DNA of 64,000 nucleotides, taken from positions 124,001 through 188,000 of the forward strand of contig JAPDPX010000003.1 of NCBI GenBank assembly GCA_034506255.1, in the 5' to 3' direction. This stretch comes from a candidate division KSB1 bacterium (lineage in GTDB: Bacteria; Zhuqueibacterota; Zhuqueibacteria; Zhuqueibacterales; Zhuqueibacteraceae). A program made the translations under genes and the position numbers. Positions 36,050-44,400 of this stretch are shown here, in pieces (position 1 is the stretch's first letter; each line of letters opens with the position of its first letter). The notes beneath the pieces were generated by a model. That model worked only from the letters and a program-made list of their open reading frames with translations. It did not search any database and was not told where the DNA came from.

Positions 36050-37120
36050 ATGGAAGCGAGCAAAAGTCATGAGTCGCTGACGGAGCGCGAACGACTGGTT
36101 CTGAACTTGATTGTTGAGAACTTCGTCCGTAGCGCGGTGCCGGTCGGCTCCCGCATGATCGCCAAGAAAGTCGGCATGACTTTGAGTTCAGCCACCATCC
36201 GCAATGTCATGGGCGACCTTGAGGAGCGCGGCTACTTGACCCATCCGCACACTTCGGCGGGCCGCGTGCCGACCGACAAAGGCTACCGTTTTTATGTCGA
36301 TTCCCTGATGGGGGTGGAGACGCTTTCGGAAGAGGAGAAGCAGAAGATCACCGATCAGCTCGTGCGTGTCTCCCGGGAAGTCGAGGTCATTCTCGATGCC
36401 GCGTCGCAAGTGCTGGCGCGGGTGTCGAACCAGCTCGGCGTGGTGTTGTCCCCGCGTTTCTTTCAGGGGATTTTCACCAGAATTGAGCTGGTGCCGGTGG
36501 CGGAGAAGAAGGTGTTGATGGTGTTGACCATCAACTCCGGCCTGGTGCGCACGATCATGCTCAAAATGGATGCAGAAGTTTCGCGCGAGGTGCTGGAGTG
36601 CACCGCGGAGGTGATCAATGAGCGCCTGCACGGCCTGAGTCTGCAGGAGATCAAGCGCACGCTCGATGGCCGGTTGCGCGATCTCAATATCCCCAACCCG
36701 GAGCTGGCGCTGACCATAGCCTATTCGATGGCGCCCCAGCTCGAACAGGTGGTTCATCGCAGTCTCCATTTCGGCGGCACCAACAACATCATGGCGCAGC
36801 CGGAGTTTTCCGATCAGCAGAAGCTCTCCAATGTGCTCAATCTGCTGGAGCGCCGGGAAATTCTCATCCACCTCTTCGAGCAGAACGACAGCATGGGTGA
36901 TTTGTCAATCGCCATTGGCGAGGAAAATCGCGAAGAGCTGATCAAGTATTGCAGCCTGATCACGACCTCCTATCACATCGGCGGTGTTTCGGGCACGCTC
37001 GGGGTGCTGGGGCCGACGCGCATGCACTACTCCAAAGTTGTGGCGCTGGTCGATTTCATGGCCAAGGCGCTGAGCAACATCCTGACGGAGGAAGTGGCCG
37101 GCAGCAGTTCCATAAACTAA
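36050..37120 (+). CDS. hrcA: heat-inducible transcription repressor HrcA
   Basis: The 356-residue product matches HrcA: an N-terminal winged-helix domain (ERLVLNLIVENFVRSAVPVGS, SSATIRNVMGDLEERGYL), the conserved HTSAGRVPTDKGYRFYV, and the GAF-like core ending in GVSGTLGVLGPTRMHYSKVV. HrcA normally binds CIRCE (TTAGCACTC-N9-GAGTGCTAA) and represses chaperone operons, with GroEL as corepressor. No CIRCE element is found upstream here. The next genes are grpE and dnaJ, so this is a chaperone operon under an HrcA that may use another operator. The start ATG lacks a strong ribosome binding site. Confidence 0.95.
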   Translation: MEASKSHESLTERERLVLNLIVENFVRSAVPVGSRMIAKKVGMTLSSATIRNVMGDLEERGYLTHPHTSAGRVPTDKGYRFYVDSLMGVETLSEEEKQKITDQLVRVSREVEVILDAASQVLARVSNQLGVVLSPRFFQGIFTRIELVPVAEKKVLMVLTINSGLVRTIMLKMDAEVSREVLECTAEVINERLHGLSLQEIKRTLDGRLRDLNIPNPELALTIAYSMAPQLEQVVHRSLHFGGTNNIMAQPEFSDQQKLSNVLNLLERREILIHLFEQNDSMGDLSIAIGEENREELIKYCSLITTSYHIGGVSGTLGVLGPTRMHYSKVVALVDFMAKALSNILTEEVAGSSSIN

Positions 37121-37286
37121 TGGCCGTTGACCCCGGAAAACACCGCCCCGCATTCTCTCAGTCAGCGGGGCGCGTGTGCAACCCCGGCTGCTTCGTCCGC
37201 CGCAGGGCTGCGGGCATGCAGTGGCGGCAGTCTGCAAACGCGAATTGAACGTTGTATTGGAAAAAAAAGGATTGCACACCAGGACC

Positions 37287-38093
37287 ATGAACAAGAACGA
37301 TCAAGAAGTCCCCATTGCGCAGTCGCAACCTCCAACTGCTGCAGAGGAGGGCGCGGAGAGTATGGCGGTCACGGCTGACCCTGTGCTGGAAGGCACCAGC
37401 AATGGCAATGGCCATGCAGCGGAAGCGGCAACTTCGGAGCAGACGGTGGAGGAGACAGCGGCCGAGGTGGCGATGGCAGAGGCACCGTCAGCGGAAGGTG
37501 GGGGTGGTGCATTTGACGAAGCCCCGCTCGAGGAGGGGGCCGGCGAAGAGGGTGCCAGAAAACCGCGGCTGTTTGCCAGGCGCAAGAGCACGAATGCCGA
37601 ACTGGAAAAACTGAAAGCGGCGCATGAGAAGCTGGTGAGCGATCATGAAAGCTTGAAAGATCGCTATCTGCGGCTGGCCGCGGAGCTCGACAATTTCCGC
37701 AAGCGCACCGACCGCGATTTCAACAACCGCCTGCAAAACGCGTTCGCCAGCCTGATCATCGAGCTGCTGCCGATTCTCGACGATCTCGAACGACCGCTCA
37801 ATTCCCAGGACCTGACCAGGGATTACGATTCCCTGCTCAATGGCATGATGCTGATTCACCAAAAGTTTCTCAAAGTGCTGGAGGATCGTGGCGTCAAGCC
37901 CATGACCACGGTTGGCGCGGAGTTCAATCCCCTTTTCCACCAGGCGGTTTCGGCGAAGGAAGTGGAGGGCAAGCCCGCGGGCGTGGTGGTGGAGGAGTTG
38001 CAACGCGGTTACATGTACAACGATCGTGTTTTGCGCGCGGCGCAAGTGATTGTCAGTGAAGAAAAGAAGCCTTCAACCACGAACGCGGCCTAG
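37287..38093 (+). CDS. grpE: nucleotide exchange factor GrpE
   Basis: The 268-residue product has a long acidic, low-complexity N-terminus (to about 110, rich in Ala, Glu, Val), then the GrpE coiled coil and head: LKDRYLRLAAELDNFRKRTDRD, IIELLPILDDLERPL, FLKVLEDRGVKPMTTVGAEFNPLFHQAV, GYMYNDRVLRAAQVIV. It releases ADP from DnaK. Most GrpE proteins are about 190-200 residues; the extra length is the acidic tail. It lies between hrcA and dnaJ; dnaK, which usually sits between grpE and dnaJ, is absent. The start at 37287 is taken from AGGA at short spacing. Confidence 0.93.
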   Translation: MNKNDQEVPIAQSQPPTAAEEGAESMAVTADPVLEGTSNGNGHAAEAATSEQTVEETAAEVAMAEAPSAEGGGGAFDEAPLEEGAGEEGARKPRLFARRKSTNAELEKLKAAHEKLVSDHESLKDRYLRLAAELDNFRKRTDRDFNNRLQNAFASLIIELLPILDDLERPLNSQDLTRDYDSLLNGMMLIHQKFLKVLEDRGVKPMTTVGAEFNPLFHQAVSAKEVEGKPAGVVVEELQRGYMYNDRVLRAAQVIVSEEKKPSTTNAA

Positions 38094-38111
38094 CACCCGG
38101 TAAACGCGATC

Positions 38112-39251
38112 ATGCCCAAACGAGACTATTACGAGGTACTCGGCCTGCAAAAGAGTGCTTCGGAAGAGGACATCAAGAAAGCCTATCGCAAGCTGGCGAT
38201 GCAGTATCACCCGGACCGCAACGCCGGCGACAAGACGGCAGAGGAGAAATTCAAGGAGATCGCGGAAGCCTACGAAGTGCTGCGGGATCCGCAGAAGCGT
38301 GCGGCCTATGACCGTTTTGGCCATGCCGGTCTGCGCGGTGCCGCGGGCGGTGGCTTCAGTGATTTTGAATTCGATCTTTCGGATGCTCTGCGTACCTTCA
38401 TGTCGGAGGGCATTTTCAGCGAATTTTTCGGGGGCGGTCGTTCCGGCCGGCGCCGCGGCGAAAGCCCGCGCGGCAGTGATTTGCAGGTGCGTTTGAATCT
38501 CACCCTCGAAGAGATCGCCACCGGCGTCACCAAAAAGATCAAGATTAAAGCCTACCTCCGCTGCGAAGCGTGTGAGGGCTCGGGCGGCGCCAAGGGCAGC
38601 AAACCGGTCACCTGCCCGGCATGCGGTGGCAGCGGTGAGATTCGGCAACGCTCGAACACGATTTTTGGACAGTTCATCAACGTGACCACCTGCCCGCAAT
38701 GCGAAGGGGAAGGCCGCATTGTCAAGGAAGTGTGCCAGTCCTGCCGCGGACAGGGCCGGGTGGAAGGTGAGAAAACGTTGTCGGTTGAGATTCCTGCCGG
38801 GGTTGCAAGCGGGAATTACCTCACCATTCGGGGTGAAGGGCATGTTGGTCCGCGCGGGGGCGCACCCGGCGACGTGGTGGTTGTGATTGGTGAGCGGGAG
38901 CACCAGCATTTTGAACGTCATGGCGATGATGTTCTTTATGAATTGCCGATCAGCATCACCCAGGCCGTGCTCGGTGATCGGGTCACCATTCCCACGCTGG
39001 ACGGCGAGGCGATTTTGGAGATTCCGCCGGGCACGCAATCGGGCCGCATCCTGCGCATGCGCGGCAAAGGCATTCCGCATTTGAATGGCTATGGCCGCGG
39101 CGACCAGCTCGTGCGGGTTCTGGTGTGGATTCCAACCAAACTCTCAGCCAAGGAGCGCGAGGCCTTCCAACAGCTTGCCAAGCTCGACGGGCTGAAGCCG
39201 CCGTCCGACAGCCGGAGTTTCTTCCAGAAGATGAAGGAAGCATTTTCCTGA
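38112..39251 (+). CDS. dnaJ: chaperone DnaJ
   Basis: The 379-residue product has a J domain ([28 protein letters not shown] in YHPDRNAG), a Gly/Phe-rich linker ([14 protein letters not shown]), four CxxCxGxG-type zinc repeats ([32 protein letters not shown]) and the C-terminal peptide-binding domain ([22 protein letters not shown]). It presents unfolded proteins to DnaK and stimulates its ATPase. The gene follows grpE after 18 bp with a weak ribosome binding site. Confidence 0.96.
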   Translation: MPKRDYYEVLGLQKSASEEDIKKAYRKLAMQYHPDRNAGDKTAEEKFKEIAEAYEVLRDPQKRAAYDRFGHAGLRGAAGGGFSDFEFDLSDALRTFMSEGIFSEFFGGGRSGRRRGESPRGSDLQVRLNLTLEEIATGVTKKIKIKAYLRCEACEGSGGAKGSKPVTCPACGGSGEIRQRSNTIFGQFINVTTCPQCEGEGRIVKEVCQSCRGQGRVEGEKTLSVEIPAGVASGNYLTIRGEGHVGPRGGAPGDVVVVIGEREHQHFERHGDDVLYELPISITQAVLGDRVTIPTLDGEAILEIPPGTQSGRILRMRGKGIPHLNGYGRGDQLVRVLVWIPTKLSAKEREAFQQLAKLDGLKPPSDSRSFFQKMKEAFS

Positions 39252-39279
39252 AACCTGCGATTCGTACAAACCGGCCTAG

Positions 39280-39720
39280 ATGATTCGGGCCCAAACGCAC
39301 CGGGTGCCCATGTGGGGGCTGACCAAACAGGAACAGCGCGCGACCATTTTTTTGTTGGTGACTTTCGGTGCCGGCTGTATTGTGATGTTTTACCGCCAGC
39401 AATTGCCGCCGCCAGCGCTTGATGCAAAGCAGACCGCGCTCATGGATGAATTCATCCGGACGGTGCAGCCGCCCGCGCGTCCGGCAGCCGCGGATACGGT
39501 CCTGCCCGATTCTGTGAAATTGGCCGCGCGCTTGAATCTCAACACCGCCACGCGCGCACAATTGCTGGCCCTGCCCGGTATCGGGCCGGTGACGGCACAG
39601 CGCATCGTCGACTACCGCACGCAGCACGGTCGCTTTCGCAGCGTGGCAGAGCTGGCAAAAGTCCGCGGCATTGGCCGAAAACGGCTGGCTGAGTTGACGC
39701 CACTGGTGACCGTTGAATAG
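39280..39720 (+). CDS. ComEA-like helix-hairpin-helix protein
   Basis: The 146-residue product has an N-terminal membrane segment (FLLVTFGAGCIVMFY, about residues 22-38), a short linker, and a tandem helix-hairpin-helix domain: LNLNTATRAQLLALPGIGPVTAQRIVDYR and LAKVRGIGRKRLAEL. This is the ComEA layout, an envelope-anchored DNA-binding protein that helps natural transformation. Other competence genes (comEC) are not in the window, although a PilM/PilN-like pair follows. The start is at ATG 39280 without a clear ribosome binding site; ATG 39310 is possible. Confidence 0.8.
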   Translation: MIRAQTHRVPMWGLTKQEQRATIFLLVTFGAGCIVMFYRQQLPPPALDAKQTALMDEFIRTVQPPARPAAADTVLPDSVKLAARLNLNTATRAQLLALPGIGPVTAQRIVDYRTQHGRFRSVAELAKVRGIGRKRLAELTPLVTVE

Positions 39721-39908
39721 CGCAAAGGCCTGACACAGGACGGGACGCCTTCGCCAAAATCCGATCATTGTCGATAGTAAAAGACAATGTGCAGCAATCC
39801 GGCTGTCAGGGTCGCCATGCAGGCAGGCCGCAGGTCAGCTCGAGTGACAATCAAAATGTACCGCGGTTGGGTTGAATCGTCTTCACGAGGTGAACGGCTG
39901 GGACGACT

Positions 39909-40874
39909 ATGGTGGACGCTTCTTCGCAAGGGATTGTGGGCGTAAGTATTCGAGAGACAACGCTGCGCCTGACAGAAATCTCCCGTGCCAACGGCGAGGC
40001 CAAGATCACCCGGCTGGCGCAAGGCCGGGTGCGCGTGCCGTTGCAGATTACTTCTTTCAAAGACCGGTCACTGATCCACAAATTTGCTGAAGACGTCAAC
40101 CGGCTGTATGAGGTCTCCGATTTCCAGGCCCGTCGGGCTGTTTTTACCCTCGATTCCAATGCGGTCCTGATCAAGAAGATCCCGGTGGACATGAGCCTGA
40201 AGGACAGCAGTTTGAAGGATCACGTCGACTGGGAAGTGGAACAATGCGTGATCAATCCCCTCACCGACTATCATATTGCCTACGAATATTTTGAGCCGGC
40301 TCCCGGGCAGGAATTCGCCGAAGTCGTGGTGGTGATCGTGCGCAAAATGATCGTGGAATTTCTGAAGGAAGTTTTCCACAACACCGATTTGCGTCTGCGC
40401 GCGGTGGACGTCGATGTGTTTGCGGCGCAGCGCGTGGTGGAAGCCAACTACGATTTTGCCGAAACACCGTGGGTGGCCCTGGTGGATGTGCGCCGGGAAA
40501 ATCTGCAATTCTCCCTGCTGCAGAACGCCCAATTCTTTGCCGCGCAGGAGGTGGAATATCCCCTGGAGGAGCAGAGCGATCTCACCAACCGCGATCGCGA
40601 TTTTCTGCCGCGCATCATTTCCAAGGAATTGCGGCGCATCGTCCTGGAAAACAAGGTGGGCAAGGGGGTGGAGGAATTGAATGCCATTTTTGTCTACGGC
40701 GACCACGTCACCGATCGGCTGGTCGAGGCTTTGCAAAACAGCCACAACGTCCGCATCGATCGCGCCAATCCCTTTCGCCGCTTGAAAACGGCGCCTCTCG
40801 TTGGCGATCTCTCCATGCAGGAGAATCCCGAAACTTTCGTGGTCTCTGTCGGCGCGGCGCTGAAGAAACTCTAG
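39909..40874 (+). CDS. PilM-like actin-fold protein
   Basis: The 321-residue product resembles PilM/ComA-type ASKHA proteins: an opening strand VGVSIRETTLRLTEI, VLIKKIPVDMSLKDSSLKDHVDWEVEQ (the PilM-typical segment), DLRLRAVDVDVFAAQRVVEAN, WVALVDVRRENLQFSLL and a C-terminal FVVSVGAALKKL. PilM forms a cytoplasmic ring with the PilN N-terminus in type IV pilus machines. The next gene, 40 bp downstream, starts with the INLLG motif that PilM binds. No pilC, pilT, pilQ or pilin gene is nearby. The assignment rests on fold-level likeness and the neighbour. Confidence 0.7.
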   Translation: MVDASSQGIVGVSIRETTLRLTEISRANGEAKITRLAQGRVRVPLQITSFKDRSLIHKFAEDVNRLYEVSDFQARRAVFTLDSNAVLIKKIPVDMSLKDSSLKDHVDWEVEQCVINPLTDYHIAYEYFEPAPGQEFAEVVVVIVRKMIVEFLKEVFHNTDLRLRAVDVDVFAAQRVVEANYDFAETPWVALVDVRRENLQFSLLQNAQFFAAQEVEYPLEEQSDLTNRDRDFLPRIISKELRRIVLENKVGKGVEELNAIFVYGDHVTDRLVEALQNSHNVRIDRANPFRRLKTAPLVGDLSMQENPETFVVSVGAALKKL

Positions 40875-40914
40875 ATCGCAATTCATCACTTCTATCATCG
40901 AGTGGAGGCCGGTA

Positions 40915-41973
40915 ATGGTCGATATCAATTTGTTGGGAGACGACGACGCGAGCGAGGATCGCCAAAACGAAGAGAATTACGCCAAAACGGTGAACCTCGA
41001 TGAGCCCAGCAAGGCCAATGATGTGGGAACAACTCCGTTTGGCCGCGAAACCGCCGGAGCCAGTTTTCAACGCGATACGATCGGGGCTTCCTTCGCGCGC
41101 AAATCGCTGGAGACCCAGAGCGAAGGCTCCTCCCGCACCAAGGCCTATCTCATTGTCCTTGGCCTGATCCTGGCCGCGCTGACCGCGGTCTTTTTCATGA
41201 TCCCGCGCAGCGAACGCAAAACCACCACGCAGTTGCCTCCCATGCAAACCCAGCCGGAAGAGCCGCCGGCCACGCAAGCAAACACGGGCGTGGATTCGAT
41301 GGCGGGCACCACCCCGCCGGAACCAACCGGAGTGGAGGCCTTCGAAATGCTCGCACCGCGGGAACGGGAAGTGGTGGCCTCGACCCGCACGGGCATGTGG
41401 GCGGTGCTGTCGCTGTTGCGTTCCTTCTCCGCCCCCAACAACTTTACACTCATCACCTATCACGGCGACCGCAACAATCGTTTTCTGGTGGAGTTTCTCT
41501 CCACCTCTGCCGATGCCACCGGCAGCCTGACCAGCACCATTCAGGCCAATGTCTCGCCCAGCGATTTGAAAACCGTCTCGGAATCGGAGCAACCCAGCAG
41601 CAGCGGCACGTTGCGCAAGGTTCTGGTTGCGGGCACCATGGATGATCGCGCCGGACTGGCCGGCTTTCGCGGCACGCTCAATCGCATGAGCAACGAGCAG
41701 CTCAGCACCTGGCTGCGCGAGCTGGCGCAGCGCCAGGGCTTGAGCATTAAAAGCCTGCGCACCGGCCAGGCAGAAGCCGCGGGTGCCGGCACGCCGATGC
41801 AGATTCACCTCGCCGGTCCCAATGCCGGCATTCAGGGCTTCCTGCAGGAATTCACTGATGCCAACCCCAACATCACGATTGCAAAAATCATCCTTTGCCC
41901 GGTGGATCACAGGACCTTTAGCGACGAAAATCTGGATCTGGTGCTGAACTTCAATCTTGTCGAGATGCTCTGA
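40915..41973 (+). CDS. PilN-like bitopic membrane protein
   Basis: The 352-residue product begins MVDINLLGDD, the INLL motif of PilN that docks into PilM, but then has a long charged, disordered segment before a single membrane helix (AYLIVLGLILAALTAVFFMI, about residues 78-97). A Pro/Thr-rich linker follows, then two similar alpha/beta modules (residues about 150-245 and 250-352) with ferredoxin-like patterning, as seen in PilN/PilO. It may combine roles of PilN and PilO, or be part of a related secretion or fibre system. The unusual length and linker set it apart from typical PilN (about 200 residues). Confidence 0.6.
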   Translation: MVDINLLGDDDASEDRQNEENYAKTVNLDEPSKANDVGTTPFGRETAGASFQRDTIGASFARKSLETQSEGSSRTKAYLIVLGLILAALTAVFFMIPRSERKTTTQLPPMQTQPEEPPATQANTGVDSMAGTTPPEPTGVEAFEMLAPREREVVASTRTGMWAVLSLLRSFSAPNNFTLITYHGDRNNRFLVEFLSTSADATGSLTSTIQANVSPSDLKTVSESEQPSSSGTLRKVLVAGTMDDRAGLAGFRGTLNRMSNEQLSTWLRELAQRQGLSIKSLRTGQAEAAGAGTPMQIHLAGPNAGIQGFLQEFTDANPNITIAKIILCPVDHRTFSDENLDLVLNFNLVEML

Positions 41974-41978
41974 TTGCC

Positions 41979-42530
41979 ATGCGAGTGATCGCCGGCACGC
42001 GCAAAGGCCATGTGTTGCTGGCACCGCGTCACCGGCAGGTGCGCCCGACCAGCAGCCGCGTCCGCACTGTTTTGTTCGACGTGCTGGGGCGGGAACTCAC
42101 CGCCGCGCGCGTGCTTGACCTGTTTGCCGGAACAGGCGGTCTGGGAATCGAAGCACTCAGCCGGGGCGCGGCCTGGGTCGATTTTGTGGAGAGCAACCGC
42201 CAGCATGCCCGGCTCATTCGGATGAATTTGCAGAAAACGCATCTTGACGACCACGCCGCCGTGCTGGTTGAAGATGCGTTTGCTTTTTTGGCTCGCCGGG
42301 GCGACGACCTGCCGCCTTATGATCTGGTCCTGGCTGATCCACCCTACACCTTCGACGCTTACTCCCGGCTGTTGCAGGCGCTGGCCACACCCGCCCTGCT
42401 GGCGGCTTCCGGCAGGGTGGTGCTGGAAACCTCCATTCGTCTCAACCTGCCTGCTGCACCCTCAGGACTACAACTCCGGTCGGAACGACGCATCAGTGAA
42501 ACCAGGCTGTTATTCTACCAACGGGAATAA
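41979..42530 (+). CDS. rsmD: 16S rRNA (guanine966-N2)-methyltransferase RsmD
   Basis: The 183-residue product has MRVIAGTRKGHVL, RPTSSRVRTVLFDVL, LDLFAGTGGLGIEALSRGA (SAM-binding motif), and the catalytic DPPY motif in LADPPYTFDAY. RsmD methylates G966 of 16S rRNA in the 30S assembly path. It stands 5 bp after the PilN-like gene and 2 bp before coaD, an arrangement (rsmD-coaD) found in many bacteria. Confidence 0.93.
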   Translation: MRVIAGTRKGHVLLAPRHRQVRPTSSRVRTVLFDVLGRELTAARVLDLFAGTGGLGIEALSRGAAWVDFVESNRQHARLIRMNLQKTHLDDHAAVLVEDAFAFLARRGDDLPPYDLVLADPPYTFDAYSRLLQALATPALLAASGRVVLETSIRLNLPAAPSGLQLRSERRISETRLLFYQRE

Positions 42531-42532
42531 CA

Positions 42533-43015
42533 ATGAAATTGGCGATCTATCCCGGCACCTTCGACCCCGTGACCAACGGCCATCTCGACATTGTGGAGCG
42601 CGCCGTGCAGTTGTTCGATGCCGTCACGATCGCAGTCACCACCAATCCCACCAAAAATCCCCTGTTCACGGTCGCGGAACGCATCATGATGTTTCGCGAA
42701 GCCACCCGGCATTTGCCGCGCATTGAGGTGGAAAGCTTCTCCGGGTTGCTGGTGGAATACGCCGCGGCGCGTGGCGCGAGCGTCTTGATCCGCGGCTTGC
42801 GCGCCATTTCGGATTTCGAATACGAATTCCAGATGGCGCTCATCAACCGCAAAATCTCCCACGGCCTGGACACAGTGTTTCTGATGGCGAGCGAAAAATA
42901 CACCTACCTCAATTCCACCATCGTCAAGGAAGTGGCCCGGCTCGGCGGCGACGTCAGTTGTTTTGTGCCGCCGGCGGTGAATGAGCGCATCCGGCAAAAG
43001 CTGGCACAGTCATGA
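42533..43015 (+). CDS. coaD: phosphopantetheine adenylyltransferase CoaD
   Basis: The 160-residue product shows the nucleotidyltransferase signature YPGTFDPVTNGHLDIVERA, then RGLRAISDFEYEFQMALINRK and LNSTIVKEVARLGGDVS, all typical of CoaD. It makes dephospho-CoA from phosphopantetheine and ATP. It follows rsmD by 2 bp and its stop overlaps the start of the phosphate acetyltransferase gene by four bases, a fitting neighbour since that enzyme uses CoA. Confidence 0.96.
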   Translation: MKLAIYPGTFDPVTNGHLDIVERAVQLFDAVTIAVTTNPTKNPLFTVAERIMMFREATRHLPRIEVESFSGLLVEYAAARGASVLIRGLRAISDFEYEFQMALINRKISHGLDTVFLMASEKYTYLNSTIVKEVARLGGDVSCFVPPAVNERIRQKLAQS

Positions 43016-44001
43016 CTTTTTTGGAATCCCTGGCAGCCCGCGCCCGGCAGCAGCCCCGCCGCCTCGTTTTTCCCGAAGCCACCGAGGCGCGCACGCTGCA
43101 AGCCGTCGCGGAACTGCACCGGCGCCGCCTGGCCGTGCCGGTGTTGATCGGCGACCCGCAGCAGGTCCAGGCTGCCGCCCGGGAGCTTGGTCTTGCGCTG
43201 GCAGATATCGAGATCATTGACCCCTGCCGCCATCCGCAGCTCGAGGCCTGGGCGGACGAACTCCGGCAGCGGCAGGTGCACAAGCCGCTGTCACAACAGC
43301 AGGCGCTTGCAAGGTTGCAGAATCCTCTCTATTTTGCTGCCGCGTATGTCAGGGCCGGTCTGGCAGCAGGCACGGTGGCGGGCGCCGCTGCTGCCACCGC
43401 CGAGGTTCTGCGGGCCGCGCTGCTGTGCATCGGCATGGCGCCCGGCATCTCCCTGGTGTCGAGCGTATTCTTGATGGTGAGTCCGCACAATGGCCGGGTG
43501 TTGACTTTCGCGGATTGCGCGGTCGTGCCGGAGCCGGAGGCACAACAACTCGCCGAGATTGCGGTAACGGCGGCGGACACGCACCGGAAATTGACCGGCG
43601 AAACGCCGGTGGTGGCGTTGCTGTCCTTCTCCACCAAAGGCAGCGCCACACATGCGGCAGTGGAGAAAGTGCGGCTTGCCACCACAATCGCGCAGCAGTT
43701 GCGACCGGCCCTGGCGCTTGATGGTGAGTTGCAGGCTGATGCCGCATTGGTGCCGGAGATCGCACAACGCAAGGCCCCGGACAGCATCGTGCGGGGCAAC
43801 GCCAATGTCCTGATCTTTCCCGACCTCAACGCGGGCAACATCGCCTACAAGCTGGTGCAGCGGCTGGCCGGCTATCAGGCGATCGGCCCGATATTGCAGG
43901 GTTTGGCGAAACCGGCAAACGATCTCTCTCGTGGCTGTATGGTCGAAGACATTGTAAACGTCGCGTGTATCTGTTCCATCATGGCGGGAGAGGCGTTTTA
44001 A
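43012..44001 (+). CDS. pta: phosphate acetyltransferase
   Basis: The 329-residue product matches the short Pta form: RRLVFPEATEARTLQAV, YVRAGLAAGTVAGAAAATAEVLRAAL, a VSSVFLMVSP stretch, FADCAVVPEPEAQQLAEIA, LLSFSTKGSATHAAVEKV, LQADAALVPEIAQRKAPDS and NVLIFPDLNAGNIAYKLVQRLAG. It transfers acetyl between CoA and phosphate. Phosphotransbutyrylase is a related alternative, but the length and motifs favour Pta. It overlaps coaD by ATGA. An acetate kinase gene is not in the window. Confidence 0.88.
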   Translation: MTFLESLAARARQQPRRLVFPEATEARTLQAVAELHRRRLAVPVLIGDPQQVQAAARELGLALADIEIIDPCRHPQLEAWADELRQRQVHKPLSQQQALARLQNPLYFAAAYVRAGLAAGTVAGAAAATAEVLRAALLCIGMAPGISLVSSVFLMVSPHNGRVLTFADCAVVPEPEAQQLAEIAVTAADTHRKLTGETPVVALLSFSTKGSATHAAVEKVRLATTIAQQLRPALALDGELQADAALVPEIAQRKAPDSIVRGNANVLIFPDLNAGNIAYKLVQRLAGYQAIGPILQGLAKPANDLSRGCMVEDIVNVACICSIMAGEAF

Positions 44002-44400
44002 TTCGTGTCTGTCAGAAAACGTGCCCATTCCGGCTGAGCCGGAGTGTCAAAACAGCCGGCCTCGGGAAAAATCCGGGGTGTTTGAAGCAACGCCCAGGTC
44101 GTTGCAGAAACAGTCATTGCCAGGTCAGTGATTTGGGACTGACCCTAATTCGTACTCGTCTGACCGTATTCTCACCCCGGGAGGAGCGGGTTGGGTAGGG
44201 CTGGAGGCGGTGGGGAAGCCTTGCGGATTTTCTTGTAACGGCCCGGCCGTTGCAAGAGCAGGTTTGTGCGCCGGCGGTTTCGCACAGACATTTGTGGGCT
44301 TCTGCTGTGAACGATCCGCGTTGACACGTCCACCATCCGGCCGGCGGCAGTCGCTGCAATTTCCCGATGCGGTGTTTCAAATTTTGCCAAAGAGCGTCGC
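44002..44400. other. 399-bp gap with two R2 repeats
   Basis: No gene seen. It holds two adjacent R2-type repeats (44005-44130 and 44150-44275) and a hairpin AACGGC/GCCGTT near 44237-44250. Confidence 0.5.
44005..44275. repeat. dispersed repeat R2, copies 3 and 4
   Basis: GTCTGTCAGAAAACGTGCCC and CCGGCTGAGCCGG align with copy 2 (15786-15925). From 44150, CTCACCCCGGG.., GGAGGCGGTGGGGA and CGGCCCGGCCGTTGCA align with its remaining parts. Confidence 0.5.

Noticed and set aside
40708..42024. 438-codon minus-strand frame opposite the PilN-like gene
   Set aside because: Shadow with no motif; the plus-strand gene has INLLG, a membrane helix and good spacing to rsmD.
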